Below are positions 26,198-33,335 of a stretch of 64,000 bases of DNA, piece after piece. The position numbers were made by a program, and so were the translations under genes. Origin of the DNA: JAJZGK01 sp035538795 (GTDB taxonomy: Bacteria; Pseudomonadota; Alphaproteobacteria; Rhodospirillales; Magnetospirillaceae); assembly GCA_035538795.1 (NCBI GenBank), contig DATLJS010000025.1, positions 62,001 to 126,000 on the forward strand, written 5' to 3'. The notes below the pieces were generated by a model that searched no databases, was not told where the DNA came from, and saw only the letters and a program-made list of their open reading frames with translations. Positions within the stretch are counted from its first letter, which is position 1, and each line of letters starts with the position of its first letter.

Positions 26198-26887
26198 ATG
26201 CAGTCCGTTTCGCGCACGCCGGAGCAGAAAAAGGCCGGTTTGACCACCGCCCGCATCCTGCTTGAGATCGGTGCCGTCAATTTCCGCCCGGAAGAGCCTT
26301 ATACCCTGACTTCGGGTTGGAAGAGCCCGGTCTATATCGATTGCCGCAAGGTGATTTCGTTCCCGCGCGCGCGCCGCAAGATCGTCGAGCTGGCAGCGGC
26401 TTCGATCAGCCGTGAAGTCGGCTTCGAGAGCCTGGACGCCATCGCTGGCGGCGAGACCGCCGGCATTCCCTATGCCGCCTGGATTTCCGACGCCCTGATG
26501 CAGCCCATGCTGTATGTGCGCAAGCAGGCCAAGGGCTTCGGCCGCAACGCCCAGATCGAAGGCGATTTCAAGGACGGTGCCCGCGTGCTGCTGGTCGAGG
26601 ATCTGGCTTCGGACGGCGCCAGCAAGGTCAATTTCTGTCAGGCCCTGCGCAAGGCCGGCGCCGACGTCCACCATACCTTCGTGGTGTTCTTCTACGGCGT
26701 CTTCCCCGGCGCCCTGAAGACCCTGCAGGAAATCGACGTGCGCATGCACTATCTGGCCAACTGGTGGGACGTGCTGGAGGTCGCCGAGGAAGGCGGTCAG
26801 TTCAGCAAGTCGGCCCTGGAAGAGGTGCGCAAGTTCCTGCACGACCCGATCTCCTGGTCCGCTTTCCACGGCGGCCGCGAGAGCTGA
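26198..26887 (+). CDS. pyrE: orotate phosphoribosyltransferase
   Basis: 229 aa from the ATG at 26198, with GGAG about ten bases upstream. TLTSGWKSPVYIDCRKVISF is the orotate/PRPP loop, SLDAIAGGETAGIPYA the conserved middle, and VLLVEDLASDGASKVNF the PRPP-binding motif. It makes OMP from orotate and PRPP in pyrimidine synthesis. The C-terminal extension (FLHDPISWSAFHGGRES) is typical of the alphaproteobacterial form. Confidence 0.93.
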   Translation: MQSVSRTPEQKKAGLTTARILLEIGAVNFRPEEPYTLTSGWKSPVYIDCRKVISFPRARRKIVELAAASISREVGFESLDAIAGGETAGIPYAAWISDALMQPMLYVRKQAKGFGRNAQIEGDFKDGARVLLVEDLASDGASKVNFCQALRKAGADVHHTFVVFFYGVFPGALKTLQEIDVRMHYLANWWDVLEVAEEGGQFSKSALEEVRKFLHDPISWSAFHGGRES

Positions 26888-26897
26888 GTTTGGGGGT

Positions 26898-26947
26898 CGC
26901 TCTCTCCCTTGACTTCGACGCTGCTCGTCAGGTTTTGGGAGAGAGCG
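26898..26947. terminator. 11-bp inverted repeat between convergent pyrE and GGDEF-EAL genes
   Basis: CGCTCTCTCCC and GGGAGAGAGCG pair perfectly across 28 bases, the right arm lying inside the 3' end of the GGDEF-EAL gene. There is no T-tract. Possibly a shared 3' end structure. Confidence 0.35.
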
Positions 26948-29384
26948 GAGCTTCCAGCAGTTTCTCGAATTCCTGAGCCCGCACCGGACGGCTCAGAAGA
27001 TATCCTTGGGCGCCGCCGCACTGGTTGGACCTGAGGAACTCGAATTGTTCGGTGGTCTCGACGCCTTTGGCCACCACGCGGATGTTCATGCTCCGCGCTA
27101 CGGCGATCGCCGCCCGCACCAGATTGGCCTCGTCCTTTTCTCCACCCAGAACCCGGATGAAGTCCGGGGCGATCTTCACCACGTCCACCGGCATGGTGTG
27201 CAGGGTGCGGAAATCCGTATGGCCGATGCCGAAATCGTCCAGGGCGATATGCACGCCCAAGGTGCGCAAGGCTTCCAAGGCCTGCATGGTGGTGGCCTCG
27301 GCCTCCATGGCGACGCCCTCGGGCACCTCCACGTCCAGCGCCGCCGCCGGCAATCCGCTTTCCGCCAGCAAGCCTTCGATCATCTGGATGAAATCGGGGT
27401 CGTGCAGTTCACTTTTGCTGACATTGACGCAGATGCGCAGGGCTGGATGGGTCAGAAGCCAGCGCGCGCCCTGAATGAAGGCCTGACGCATGGCCCATTG
27501 ACCGATGGGTTTGATCAGCCCGGTTTCGTTGGCCAGGGGCAGGAACTGACGCGGTACCATCAGGCCGACCTCGGGATGCTGCCAGCGCAGCAGAGCCTCG
27601 GCCCCGACGACGCGTAAATCGCTCAGATCGGCGATGGGCTGGAAATAGATTTCCAGCTGGCCGTTGTTGATGGCCAAAGCCAGGGAATCTTCAAGGGTCT
27701 GGCGCTCGAAGGCCCGTTCCGAAAGGATGGCCGACGAGAAGCGGAAGGCATCCCGGCCCTGTTTTTTCGAGGCGTACATGGCCTCGTCGGCTTGGCGCAG
27801 CAGCACTTCGACGGATTCGCCGTCGGCGGGATAAAGGGCGATGCCGACGCTGGTGGTGACCCGATGGGGAGAGCCCGCCAGTTCGAAGGGAATTGAGAAT
27901 TGCTGTAGGATTTTTTGCGCCACCTTGGCGGCATCGCGGAAATCAGTGACGTCTTCAAGGATCAGGGTGAATTCGTCGCCGCCCATGCGGGCGACGGTGT
28001 CTTCGGCTCGCACCGTATGGATCAGGCGCTCGGAGACCTGCTGCAACAGGGTGTCGCCGGCCAGATGCCCCAGGCTGTCGTTGATTTGCTTGAAGTGATC
28101 CAGGTCCAGGAACAAGACGCCCACCTGCAACTGGTTGCGCTGGGCGCGAGCGATGGCGTGCTCCAGGCGCTCCAGAAACAAGGCGCGGTTGGGCAGGCCG
28201 GTCAGCGGATCGTGATGGGCGCGATGGGTCAGGCGCTCTTCGGTTTCCTTGCGCGAGGTGATGTCGCTGAACACCGCCACGAAATTGACGACGCCGCCGG
28301 TCTGCGAGCGGACGGCGCTGACGTCCAGCCAGGCGGCGAACAGTTCTCCCGATTTGCGGCGGTTCCAGATTTCTCCCTGCCAGTTGCCGGTGGCGTTGAC
28401 GCGCCGCCACAGTTCGGTGAAGAAGTCTGGGCCGTGACGGCCGGACGACAGCAGGTCGAGCCCCTGGCCGCGCGCCTCGGCTGGGCCGTAGCCAGTCAGG
28501 CGGGTGAAGGCCGGATTGACGTGAACGATGCGCCGCTCGGCGTCGGTGATGAAGATGCCCTCGCTGGTGGCCTCCAGCACGCTGGCGGCCAGCCGCTGCT
28601 GCTCTTCCAGGGCTTTGCGGGCGGAAATGTCCTCGATCATCGCCACGGCGAACTGGGGGGCGCCGTCGGCGCTGCGCACCAGCGACATGGTCATGGCCAC
28701 CCACAGGGCGCCTCCTTGGCCCTGCAGCAGGCAAAGCTCCTCGCAGAAGCCGTCCCGTTCGCCGCTGAGCAGCATCCACATGGGTTCGGCGGCCTTGCTG
28801 CGGTCGTCGGGATGAATGACGTCCAGCAATGGCCTGTTCTGCGCGCCGGGGCCGAGCAGGCCGACCAGGGTCGGGTTCAGGGAAAACAGATGGCCGTCGG
28901 GATCGATCATCGCCACGCCCAGGCCGGCATTCTCGAACACGGCGCGGAACTGGCTTTCGCTGCGGCGCAGATTGGCGTCGGCGGCCGAACGCTGGATGGC
29001 GTAGCGGATGGCCCGGCGCAGCAGGTCGACGTTGTTCTCGCCCTTGACCAGATAGTCCTGGGCGCCTTGCTGCACGGCCTGAACCGCCGCGCTGTCGTCG
29101 TTGTGTCCGGTCAGCACCACCACCGGCAGCATGGGAGCGAAGGTCCGCAGCCGGGTCAATGTTTCCAGGCCGAGGGAATCCGGCAGGGACAGATCCAGCA
29201 GGGCGACGTCGAAGCGTTGCTGGCCGACCTTGGCAATGGCGGCGGCCAGGGTATCGACCCAGGTGAAGCGGAAATCGCGGGGATATTGTCCCAGCAGCAA
29301 AATCTCGACAAGGCGCGCGTCGCCGGGATTATCCTCGACCAGAAGGACTTCGATGGGAACGACAGGGGATGAGGGCGCGGTCAT
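26928..29384 (-). CDS. REC-PAS-PAS-GGDEF-EAL c-di-GMP signalling protein
   Basis: 818 aa with no membrane segment. Residues about 8-125 are a receiver (LLVEDNPGDARLVEILLL; acceptor Asp in VALLDLSLPD). Two PAS domains follow (about 145-260 and 270-385). The GGDEF domain has an intact GGDEF and the RxxD inhibitory site (RAED) five residues before it, so cyclase activity with product inhibition is plausible. The EAL domain keeps EALLRWQ, VEVPE, DDFGIGHTDF, KIAPDFI, KGVETT and GAQGYLLSRP, so the catalytic set for hydrolysis looks complete. It makes and/or degrades c-di-GMP under phosphorylation and PAS control. The stand-alone receiver gene lies 21 bases upstream in the same operon. Confidence 0.93.
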   Translation of the reverse strand: MTAPSSPVVPIEVLLVEDNPGDARLVEILLLGQYPRDFRFTWVDTLAAAIAKVGQQRFDVALLDLSLPDSLGLETLTRLRTFAPMLPVVVLTGHNDDSAAVQAVQQGAQDYLVKGENNVDLLRRAIRYAIQRSAADANLRRSESQFRAVFENAGLGVAMIDPDGHLFSLNPTLVGLLGPGAQNRPLLDVIHPDDRSKAAEPMWMLLSGERDGFCEELCLLQGQGGALWVAMTMSLVRSADGAPQFAVAMIEDISARKALEEQQRLAASVLEATSEGIFITDAERRIVHVNPAFTRLTGYGPAEARGQGLDLLSSGRHGPDFFTELWRRVNATGNWQGEIWNRRKSGELFAAWLDVSAVRSQTGGVVNFVAVFSDITSRKETEERLTHRAHHDPLTGLPNRALFLERLEHAIARAQRNQLQVGVLFLDLDHFKQINDSLGHLAGDTLLQQVSERLIHTVRAEDTVARMGGDEFTLILEDVTDFRDAAKVAQKILQQFSIPFELAGSPHRVTTSVGIALYPADGESVEVLLRQADEAMYASKKQGRDAFRFSSAILSERAFERQTLEDSLALAINNGQLEIYFQPIADLSDLRVVGAEALLRWQHPEVGLMVPRQFLPLANETGLIKPIGQWAMRQAFIQGARWLLTHPALRICVNVSKSELHDPDFIQMIEGLLAESGLPAAALDVEVPEGVAMEAEATTMQALEALRTLGVHIALDDFGIGHTDFRTLHTMPVDVVKIAPDFIRVLGGEKDEANLVRAAIAVARSMNIRVVAKGVETTEQFEFLRSNQCGGAQGYLLSRPVRAQEFEKLLEAPLSPKT

Positions 29385-29405
29385 GATCTGGCTCCCCCTT
29401 GGCCG

Positions 29406-29846
29406 TCAGCGCGGAGGCAGCTTGACGACGCGTCCCCAAAAATCAGCGATGGACTTGATCACCGAGATGAAATTGTCCAGGTCCACCGGTTTGGCGACGA
29501 AGCAATTGGCGTGCAGATCATAGCTGCGCATGATGTCCGGCTCGGCCTGCGACGTGGTCAGAACCACCACGGGAATCCGGCGTAGGTCGGGATCGTTCTT
29601 GATTTCGGCCAGCACTTCGCGGCCGTCTTTGCGGGGAAGATTCAGGTCCAGGAGCAGAAGGTCGGGCTTGGGCGCGGCGGCATAGCTTTCGGAATTGCGG
29701 AGAAAGCGGATCGCCTCGACTCCGTCGGGAACCACATGCAGGCGACCGGGAACGCCGCCTTCCTTCCAGGCTTCGGTGGCAAGACGGGCGTCTCCGGGAT
29801 TGTCTTCGACCAGAAGAATGTCCAGGGTTTCGGGATTTCGCACCAC
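29406..29846 (-). CDS. single-domain response regulator (Rcp1-like)
   Basis: 146 aa, one REC domain only: ILLVEDNPGDARLATEAWKE, acceptor Asp in LLLLDLNLPRKDG, Thr in VVVLTTSQAE and Lys in CFVAKPVDLD. The long loop and N-P-G-D-A-R match the Rcp1 type that pairs with phytochrome-like or hybrid kinases. It probably relays phosphate to or from the REC-PAS-GGDEF-EAL protein encoded 21 bases downstream. No kinase gene is nearby. Confidence 0.9.
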   Translation of the reverse strand: MVRNPETLDILLVEDNPGDARLATEAWKEGGVPGRLHVVPDGVEAIRFLRNSESYAAAPKPDLLLLDLNLPRKDGREVLAEIKNDPDLRRIPVVVLTTSQAEPDIMRSYDLHANCFVAKPVDLDNFISVIKSIADFWGRVVKLPPR

Positions 29847-29927
29847 GACCCATTACTCCGTATCTTCCCCCGACAAATAGTCTATGCCACTTGGGGGCGC
29901 TTGAAAAGCGACAGCTTTGTGAGGAGG

Positions 29928-30842
29928 TTAGCCTGTCTGAAGGCCGGTCAGGGAATAAAGATCGACCGGCGTGCCCACCAGTTCGTACAGCAGGCGAAAG
30001 CACACGCCCAGCACGATCAGGGCCAGCAGGATGCGCATCTGTTCGGCGCGCAATTTGGCGCCGAAGCGGGCGCCCATTTGCGCGCCGACCACGCCGCCGA
30101 CCAGCAGGGCCAGCATCAGCACCACATCGACGGTCTGGGTCTTCACCGCTTGCAGCAAGGTGACGTTGGCGGTGACGAAGATGATCTGGAACAGCGAGGT
30201 GCCGATCACCACCGAGGTCGGCATTTCAAGGACGTAAATCATCATGGGGACCATGATAAAGCCGCCGCCCACGCCCATCAGGGCCGACAGCAGGCCGCCG
30301 AAGGCCCCTACCGCCAGAGGCAGAAAGGCCGAGATGTAAAGACCGGAGCGGGGAAAGCGCATCTTCAGCGGCAAGGCCGACCACAGATGGCGGTGGCGCT
30401 TGTGCGGGCGGCTTTTGCGGCGCGAGGCCGCCAGGGTTCGCAGGCTTTCCACCAGCATGGTGATGCCGACGAAGCCGAGAAACAGGACGTAGCACAGATT
30501 GATGGCCAGATCGACCTGACCCAAACTGTGCAGCAGGGCGAACAGCCAGACGCCGAACAGGGAGCCCAGAAGCCCCCCGATCATCAGCATCCAACCCATA
30601 CGGAAATCGACGTTCTTGCGCCGCCAATGGGCGATGACGCCGGATACCGACGCCCCCACTACCTGATTGGCGCCCGACGCCACGGCCACCGGAGAGGGAA
30701 CGCCCAGAAAAATCAGCAGCGGCGTCAGTAAAAAGCCGCCGCCGACACCGAACAGCCCGGACAGGAAACCGACACCTCCCCCCAGGGCCAGCAATGCCAG
30801 AAGATTGACCGACAGACCGGCAATGGGGAGGTAGATGTTCAA
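29928..30842 (-). CDS. TSUP-family (TauE/SafE) transporter
   Basis: 304 aa with about eight hydrophobic helices in two halves. The first half has FLSGLFGVGGGFLLTPLLIF and the second FGGLLSALMGVGGGFIMVPM, the duplicated G-x-G-G-G motif of TauE/SafE sulfite or organosulfonate exporters. It lies 12 bases downstream of a rhodanese gene on the same strand, and tusA is divergent. Export or uptake of sulfite, thiosulfate or a sulfur compound is therefore the favoured role. Confidence 0.88.
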   Translation of the reverse strand: MNIYLPIAGLSVNLLALLALGGGVGFLSGLFGVGGGFLLTPLLIFLGVPSPVAVASGANQVVGASVSGVIAHWRRKNVDFRMGWMLMIGGLLGSLFGVWLFALLHSLGQVDLAINLCYVLFLGFVGITMLVESLRTLAASRRKSRPHKRHRHLWSALPLKMRFPRSGLYISAFLPLAVGAFGGLLSALMGVGGGFIMVPMMIYVLEMPTSVVIGTSLFQIIFVTANVTLLQAVKTQTVDVVLMLALLVGGVVGAQMGARFGAKLRAEQMRILLALIVLGVCFRLLYELVGTPVDLYSLTGLQTG

Positions 30843-30854
30843 GGACGGCTCTGC

Positions 30855-31178
30855 TTACTCGACCGGATAGCCGGCGCTGATCCAGCCGTTGATGCCGCCG
30901 GCCAAACGATTGATCTCGCCCTTGTAGCCGCTTTCCAGCAGGCGCTGGGTGGCGGTGCCGCAACGCACGCCCGAGCGGCAATGGATCACCAGCTTCTTGC
31001 CAGCGGGAACGGCGGGGAAAGCGGCGGGATCGAAGCTCGACAGCGGCACCAAGGTCGCTCCGGCGATGTGATGAGCCACCCATTCGTTCTGCTCGCGCAC
31101 ATCGACGATGAAGGCCTGATCGTTTTCAACCCAGTCGAAAATAGTTTCCGCATCGACGATGTTGACCTGTTCGCTCAT
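30855..31178 (-). CDS. single-domain rhodanese (sulfurtransferase)
   Basis: 107 aa from the ATG at 31178 (MSEQVNIVDAETIFDWVEND); ATGs at 31193 and further upstream are possible. The rhodanese fold shows FIVDVREQNEWVAHHIAGA and the active-site loop HCRSGVRCGTAT with catalytic Cys. A six-residue loop of this kind transfers sulfane sulfur from thiosulfate or persulfides. It is co-transcribed with the TSUP exporter and divergent from tusA, forming a small sulfur-transfer locus. Confidence 0.88.
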   Translation of the reverse strand: MSEQVNIVDAETIFDWVENDQAFIVDVREQNEWVAHHIAGATLVPLSSFDPAAFPAVPAGKKLVIHCRSGVRCGTATQRLLESGYKGEINRLAGGINGWISAGYPVE

Positions 31179-31312
31179 TTCCAAGCATTCCATATCCAGA
31201 AGGGGCATCCGCCCGTGCAGGATGGTTATGATGGAGACGCCGATGCATTTGCGCAAGAGGCCGGGCCGTCTTAAGCTGAGGCAATTCGTCAGGAAAGGGG
31301 AGCGTTGCCGTC

Positions 31313-31543
31313 ATGGCTGATGAAATGTTGGACGCGAAAGGCCTTTCCTGTCCGCTGCCGATCCTGCGGGCCAAGAAGCTGCTGAAAATCATGTCCAACA
31401 ACGATCGGCTGACGGTGATCGCGACGGACCCCGGGTCGCTTCGGGACTTTCCCAGTTTCTGCGCCCAAACCGGCAACAGTCTGGAGGAAGCCGGCGAGAT
31501 CGACGACGGGGTTTACCGCTTCCTCATTCGCAAGATCGTTTGA
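31313..31543 (+). CDS. tusA: sulfur carrier protein TusA
   Basis: 76 aa: LDAKGLSCPLPILRAKKLLK contains the CPxP motif whose Cys carries the persulfide, followed by the ATDPGSLRDFPSFC region of the SirA/TusA fold. In sulfur oxidisers it shuttles sulfane sulfur between rhodanese and DsrE. A rhodanese gene is immediately divergent and dsrEFH lies about 7 kb away. Its 3' end overlaps the convergent DUF2189 gene by 20 bases. Confidence 0.92.
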   Translation: MADEMLDAKGLSCPLPILRAKKLLKIMSNNDRLTVIATDPGSLRDFPSFCAQTGNSLEEAGEIDDGVYRFLIRKIV

Positions 31544-32315
31544 AATCCTCGTAGGCGTGCCAGCTGCCGTAAGCCACCAGGGGCAAGGTGAAGGTTAGGC
31601 CGATGAAGCCGGTGACGAAGCCGAACCCCACCAGCACGACGATGGTCGCGGCCCAGGACAGCATCACCGTGCGGTTGGCCCAGACATATTCCACTGAGTC
31701 GATGATGCATTCGGCCACCGGCGCTTCGCGGTCGAGCAATGCCGGAATGGTCATGGCCATGGCCGCGAAAACGGTGGCGGCGATCAGGCTGCCCAGAATG
31801 GTTCCCGCCGCGAGAAAATAGAAAGCCTGGTCGGAGCCGAGAAGGCTGGCGACGAAATTGTCCAATTGCGGCGGATTGCTGTGGAAGAACAGGCTGAATA
31901 GCAGCATGGCGACCTGAAACCAAGCGGCCATGGCCAGCATCAGCGCCAGTCCGCAGGCGCTTAATCCCGCGGGGTTGCGCAGCCATGCCCGGGCGCTGAG
32001 GCCGAAGCTCACGGTTTGCCCATCGGCGCGCCGGCGGGCGATGTCCATCAGGCCGACGGCCAGAATGGGGGCGATCAGAAAGAAACCGGCCATGGTGGCG
32101 GGGATCAGGCTGCCCAGATCCAGCGCGGCCAGCCCGAAGGACAGGGCCAGGCCCAGGACCGAGAACACGGCCCCCCAGGCCAGGGACAGGATAGGGGCGG
32201 CGCGGAAATCGTCCCAGCTTTTGGACATCCAGCGGCTGGGCGCGTCGATGCCCAAGACGGGGCTTCGCCGCTGGGGGCGGCAGGGGTGATGGATAAGGAG
32301 GCTATCTGTGGCCAT
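31524..32315 (-). CDS. DUF2189 integral membrane protein
   Basis: 263 aa. It has about six membrane helices starting with SKSWDDFRAAPILSLAWGAV, and the final WHAYEDFKRS motif recalls the AYRDLV end of DUF2189 proteins. These proteins are common beside cytochrome-oxidase or sulfur genes in alphaproteobacteria, and their role is unknown. It is convergent with tusA. The upstream region contains palindromes at 32384-32399. Confidence 0.8.
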   Translation of the reverse strand: MATDSLLIHHPCRPQRRSPVLGIDAPSRWMSKSWDDFRAAPILSLAWGAVFSVLGLALSFGLAALDLGSLIPATMAGFFLIAPILAVGLMDIARRRADGQTVSFGLSARAWLRNPAGLSACGLALMLAMAAWFQVAMLLFSLFFHSNPPQLDNFVASLLGSDQAFYFLAAGTILGSLIAATVFAAMAMTIPALLDREAPVAECIIDSVEYVWANRTVMLSWAATIVVLVGFGFVTGFIGLTFTLPLVAYGSWHAYEDFKRSCE

Positions 32316-32383
32316 GGCGACCTCGCTGAGGCGGTGACTTCTCCTGCGGAATCAGGTGGGGGGCTTGCCGCCCGCTTTAAAGC

Positions 32384-32399
32384 TATGGCCTAGGCCATA
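32384..32399. promoter_or_regulatory. 16-bp perfect palindrome upstream of the DUF2189 gene
   Basis: TATGGCCT-AGGCCATA, preceded immediately by the palindrome GCTTTAAAGC (32374-32383). It lies 69 bases upstream of the DUF2189 start. A candidate operator or -10/-35 overlap; the factor is unknown. Confidence 0.4.
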
Positions 32400-32406
32400 A
32401 AGCGAA

Positions 32407-32441
32407 CGCGCCGCCCGAATGGGCGGCGCGTTTTCTTTTTT
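32407..32441. terminator. GC-rich terminator hairpin downstream of satP
   Basis: 10-bp perfect stem CGCGCCGCCC / GGGCGGCGCG, loop GAAT. The long T-tract (TTTTCTTTTTT) is on the plus strand; on the minus strand, which satP uses, the following bases are TTCGCTTT. It probably works in both directions. Confidence 0.65.
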
Positions 32442-32467
32442 CAAGATGTCGACGTCAGTCGCTCATG

Positions 32468-33082
32468 TCAGGCAACGGGCTTACCCACCGGCAGAACGTC
32501 GCGGCCGAACACATCCTTGAAAATGGTCGAGGCCATCATGTACCAGGCGCCCAGGGCGCAGAAGGTCAGATCGACGCCGGCCCAGAAGGTCAGGCTTTCA
32601 TTGTCGACGAAATGTTCCAGGTCCAGCAGCACGAAGCCGATAATCAGCGTGGTGAAGGTGAAGAACATCGCCTTGCTGATCTTGACCGAGGCCACCCACA
32701 GGATCGACGAATACAGGGTCCAGGCGATCAGGAACCAGCCCACGTCGGCCTTGCTGACGGGGAACAGGTTGTAGACCTTGGCCACCAGCATCGCGCATAG
32801 GGTGATCCAGAAACAGCCGAACGAGGTGAAGGCCGAATAGCCGAAATTGTTGCCCATCTTCTGTTCCTGCAGGCCGGCAATGAGCTGGGCCAGACCGCCG
32901 AAGAAGAAGCCGAGCCAGATCACCGGGCCGATGCCGGCCAGTCCCAGATTGTGGAACTGCAGCATCAGAGTGGTCAGACCAAAGCCGGCCAGGCCGACCA
33001 CGGCCGGATTGCCCTGCTTGGGGGCGGCGGCGATGGAAGCCTGCTTCGCGGTCTCGATGGCGATGGGGCTGATTTGCGACAT
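32468..33082 (-). CDS. satP: acetate/succinate transporter, GPR1/FUN34/YaaH family
   Basis: 204 aa from the ATG at 33082, with AAGGA eight bases upstream. NPAVVGLAGFGLTTLMLQFH contains the NPAxxGL signature in the first helix; six helices in all, with GLAQLIAGLQEQKMGNNFGY after TM2 as in SatP. A channel-like hexamer for acetate/succinate uptake in the inner membrane. The 250-base upstream region carries two interlocked inverted repeats that may be a regulator site. Confidence 0.9.
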   Translation of the reverse strand: MSQISPIAIETAKQASIAAAPKQGNPAVVGLAGFGLTTLMLQFHNLGLAGIGPVIWLGFFFGGLAQLIAGLQEQKMGNNFGYSAFTSFGCFWITLCAMLVAKVYNLFPVSKADVGWFLIAWTLYSSILWVASVKISKAMFFTFTTLIIGFVLLDLEHFVDNESLTFWAGVDLTFCALGAWYMMASTIFKDVFGRDVLPVGKPVA

Positions 33083-33173
33083 GAGCGTATCCTTATCTAC
33101 GGCCCTTTCTGCTGGGCCTTGGTTCCTCCCGGAATCCCGAACGTGTCCCTGGTATTCTTTTATTGCGCCTCTG

Positions 33174-33216
33174 ATGGGCAAAAATGACATAGCCCATATT
33201 GCCCTTGTGGGCAATC
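33174..33216. promoter_or_regulatory. interlocked inverted repeats upstream of satP
   Basis: ATGGGC-N13-GCCCAT (33174-33198) and ATTGCCC-N4-GGGCAAT (33199-33216) abut each other. TGGGCAA occurs as a direct repeat at 33175 and 33209. They lie about 90-135 bases upstream of the satP start codon. Likely operator; regulator unknown. Confidence 0.5.
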
Positions 33217-33267
33217 GCTCATTTCAGGGTTGTGTAACTTTCATAAAGATGAACGCATGTTCGCGCA

Positions 33268-33303
33268 TGAAAAAATCCTCCGCGAATAATTCCGTGGAGG
33301 ATT
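33268..33303 (-). terminator. intrinsic terminator of the chemoreceptor gene
   Basis: AATCCTCC / GGAGGATT perfect 8-bp stem with a 14-base loop. On the minus strand it is followed by a run of six T. It starts 33 bases after the chemoreceptor stop. Confidence 0.75.
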
Positions 33304-33335
33304 GTGTCCGAGAAAGGCGCTGAGCGGGATGGCGT

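Noticed and set aside
27915..29372. 485-codon plus-strand frame
   Set aside because: Antisense shadow of the GGDEF-EAL gene, with Gln/Gly/Val-rich composition.
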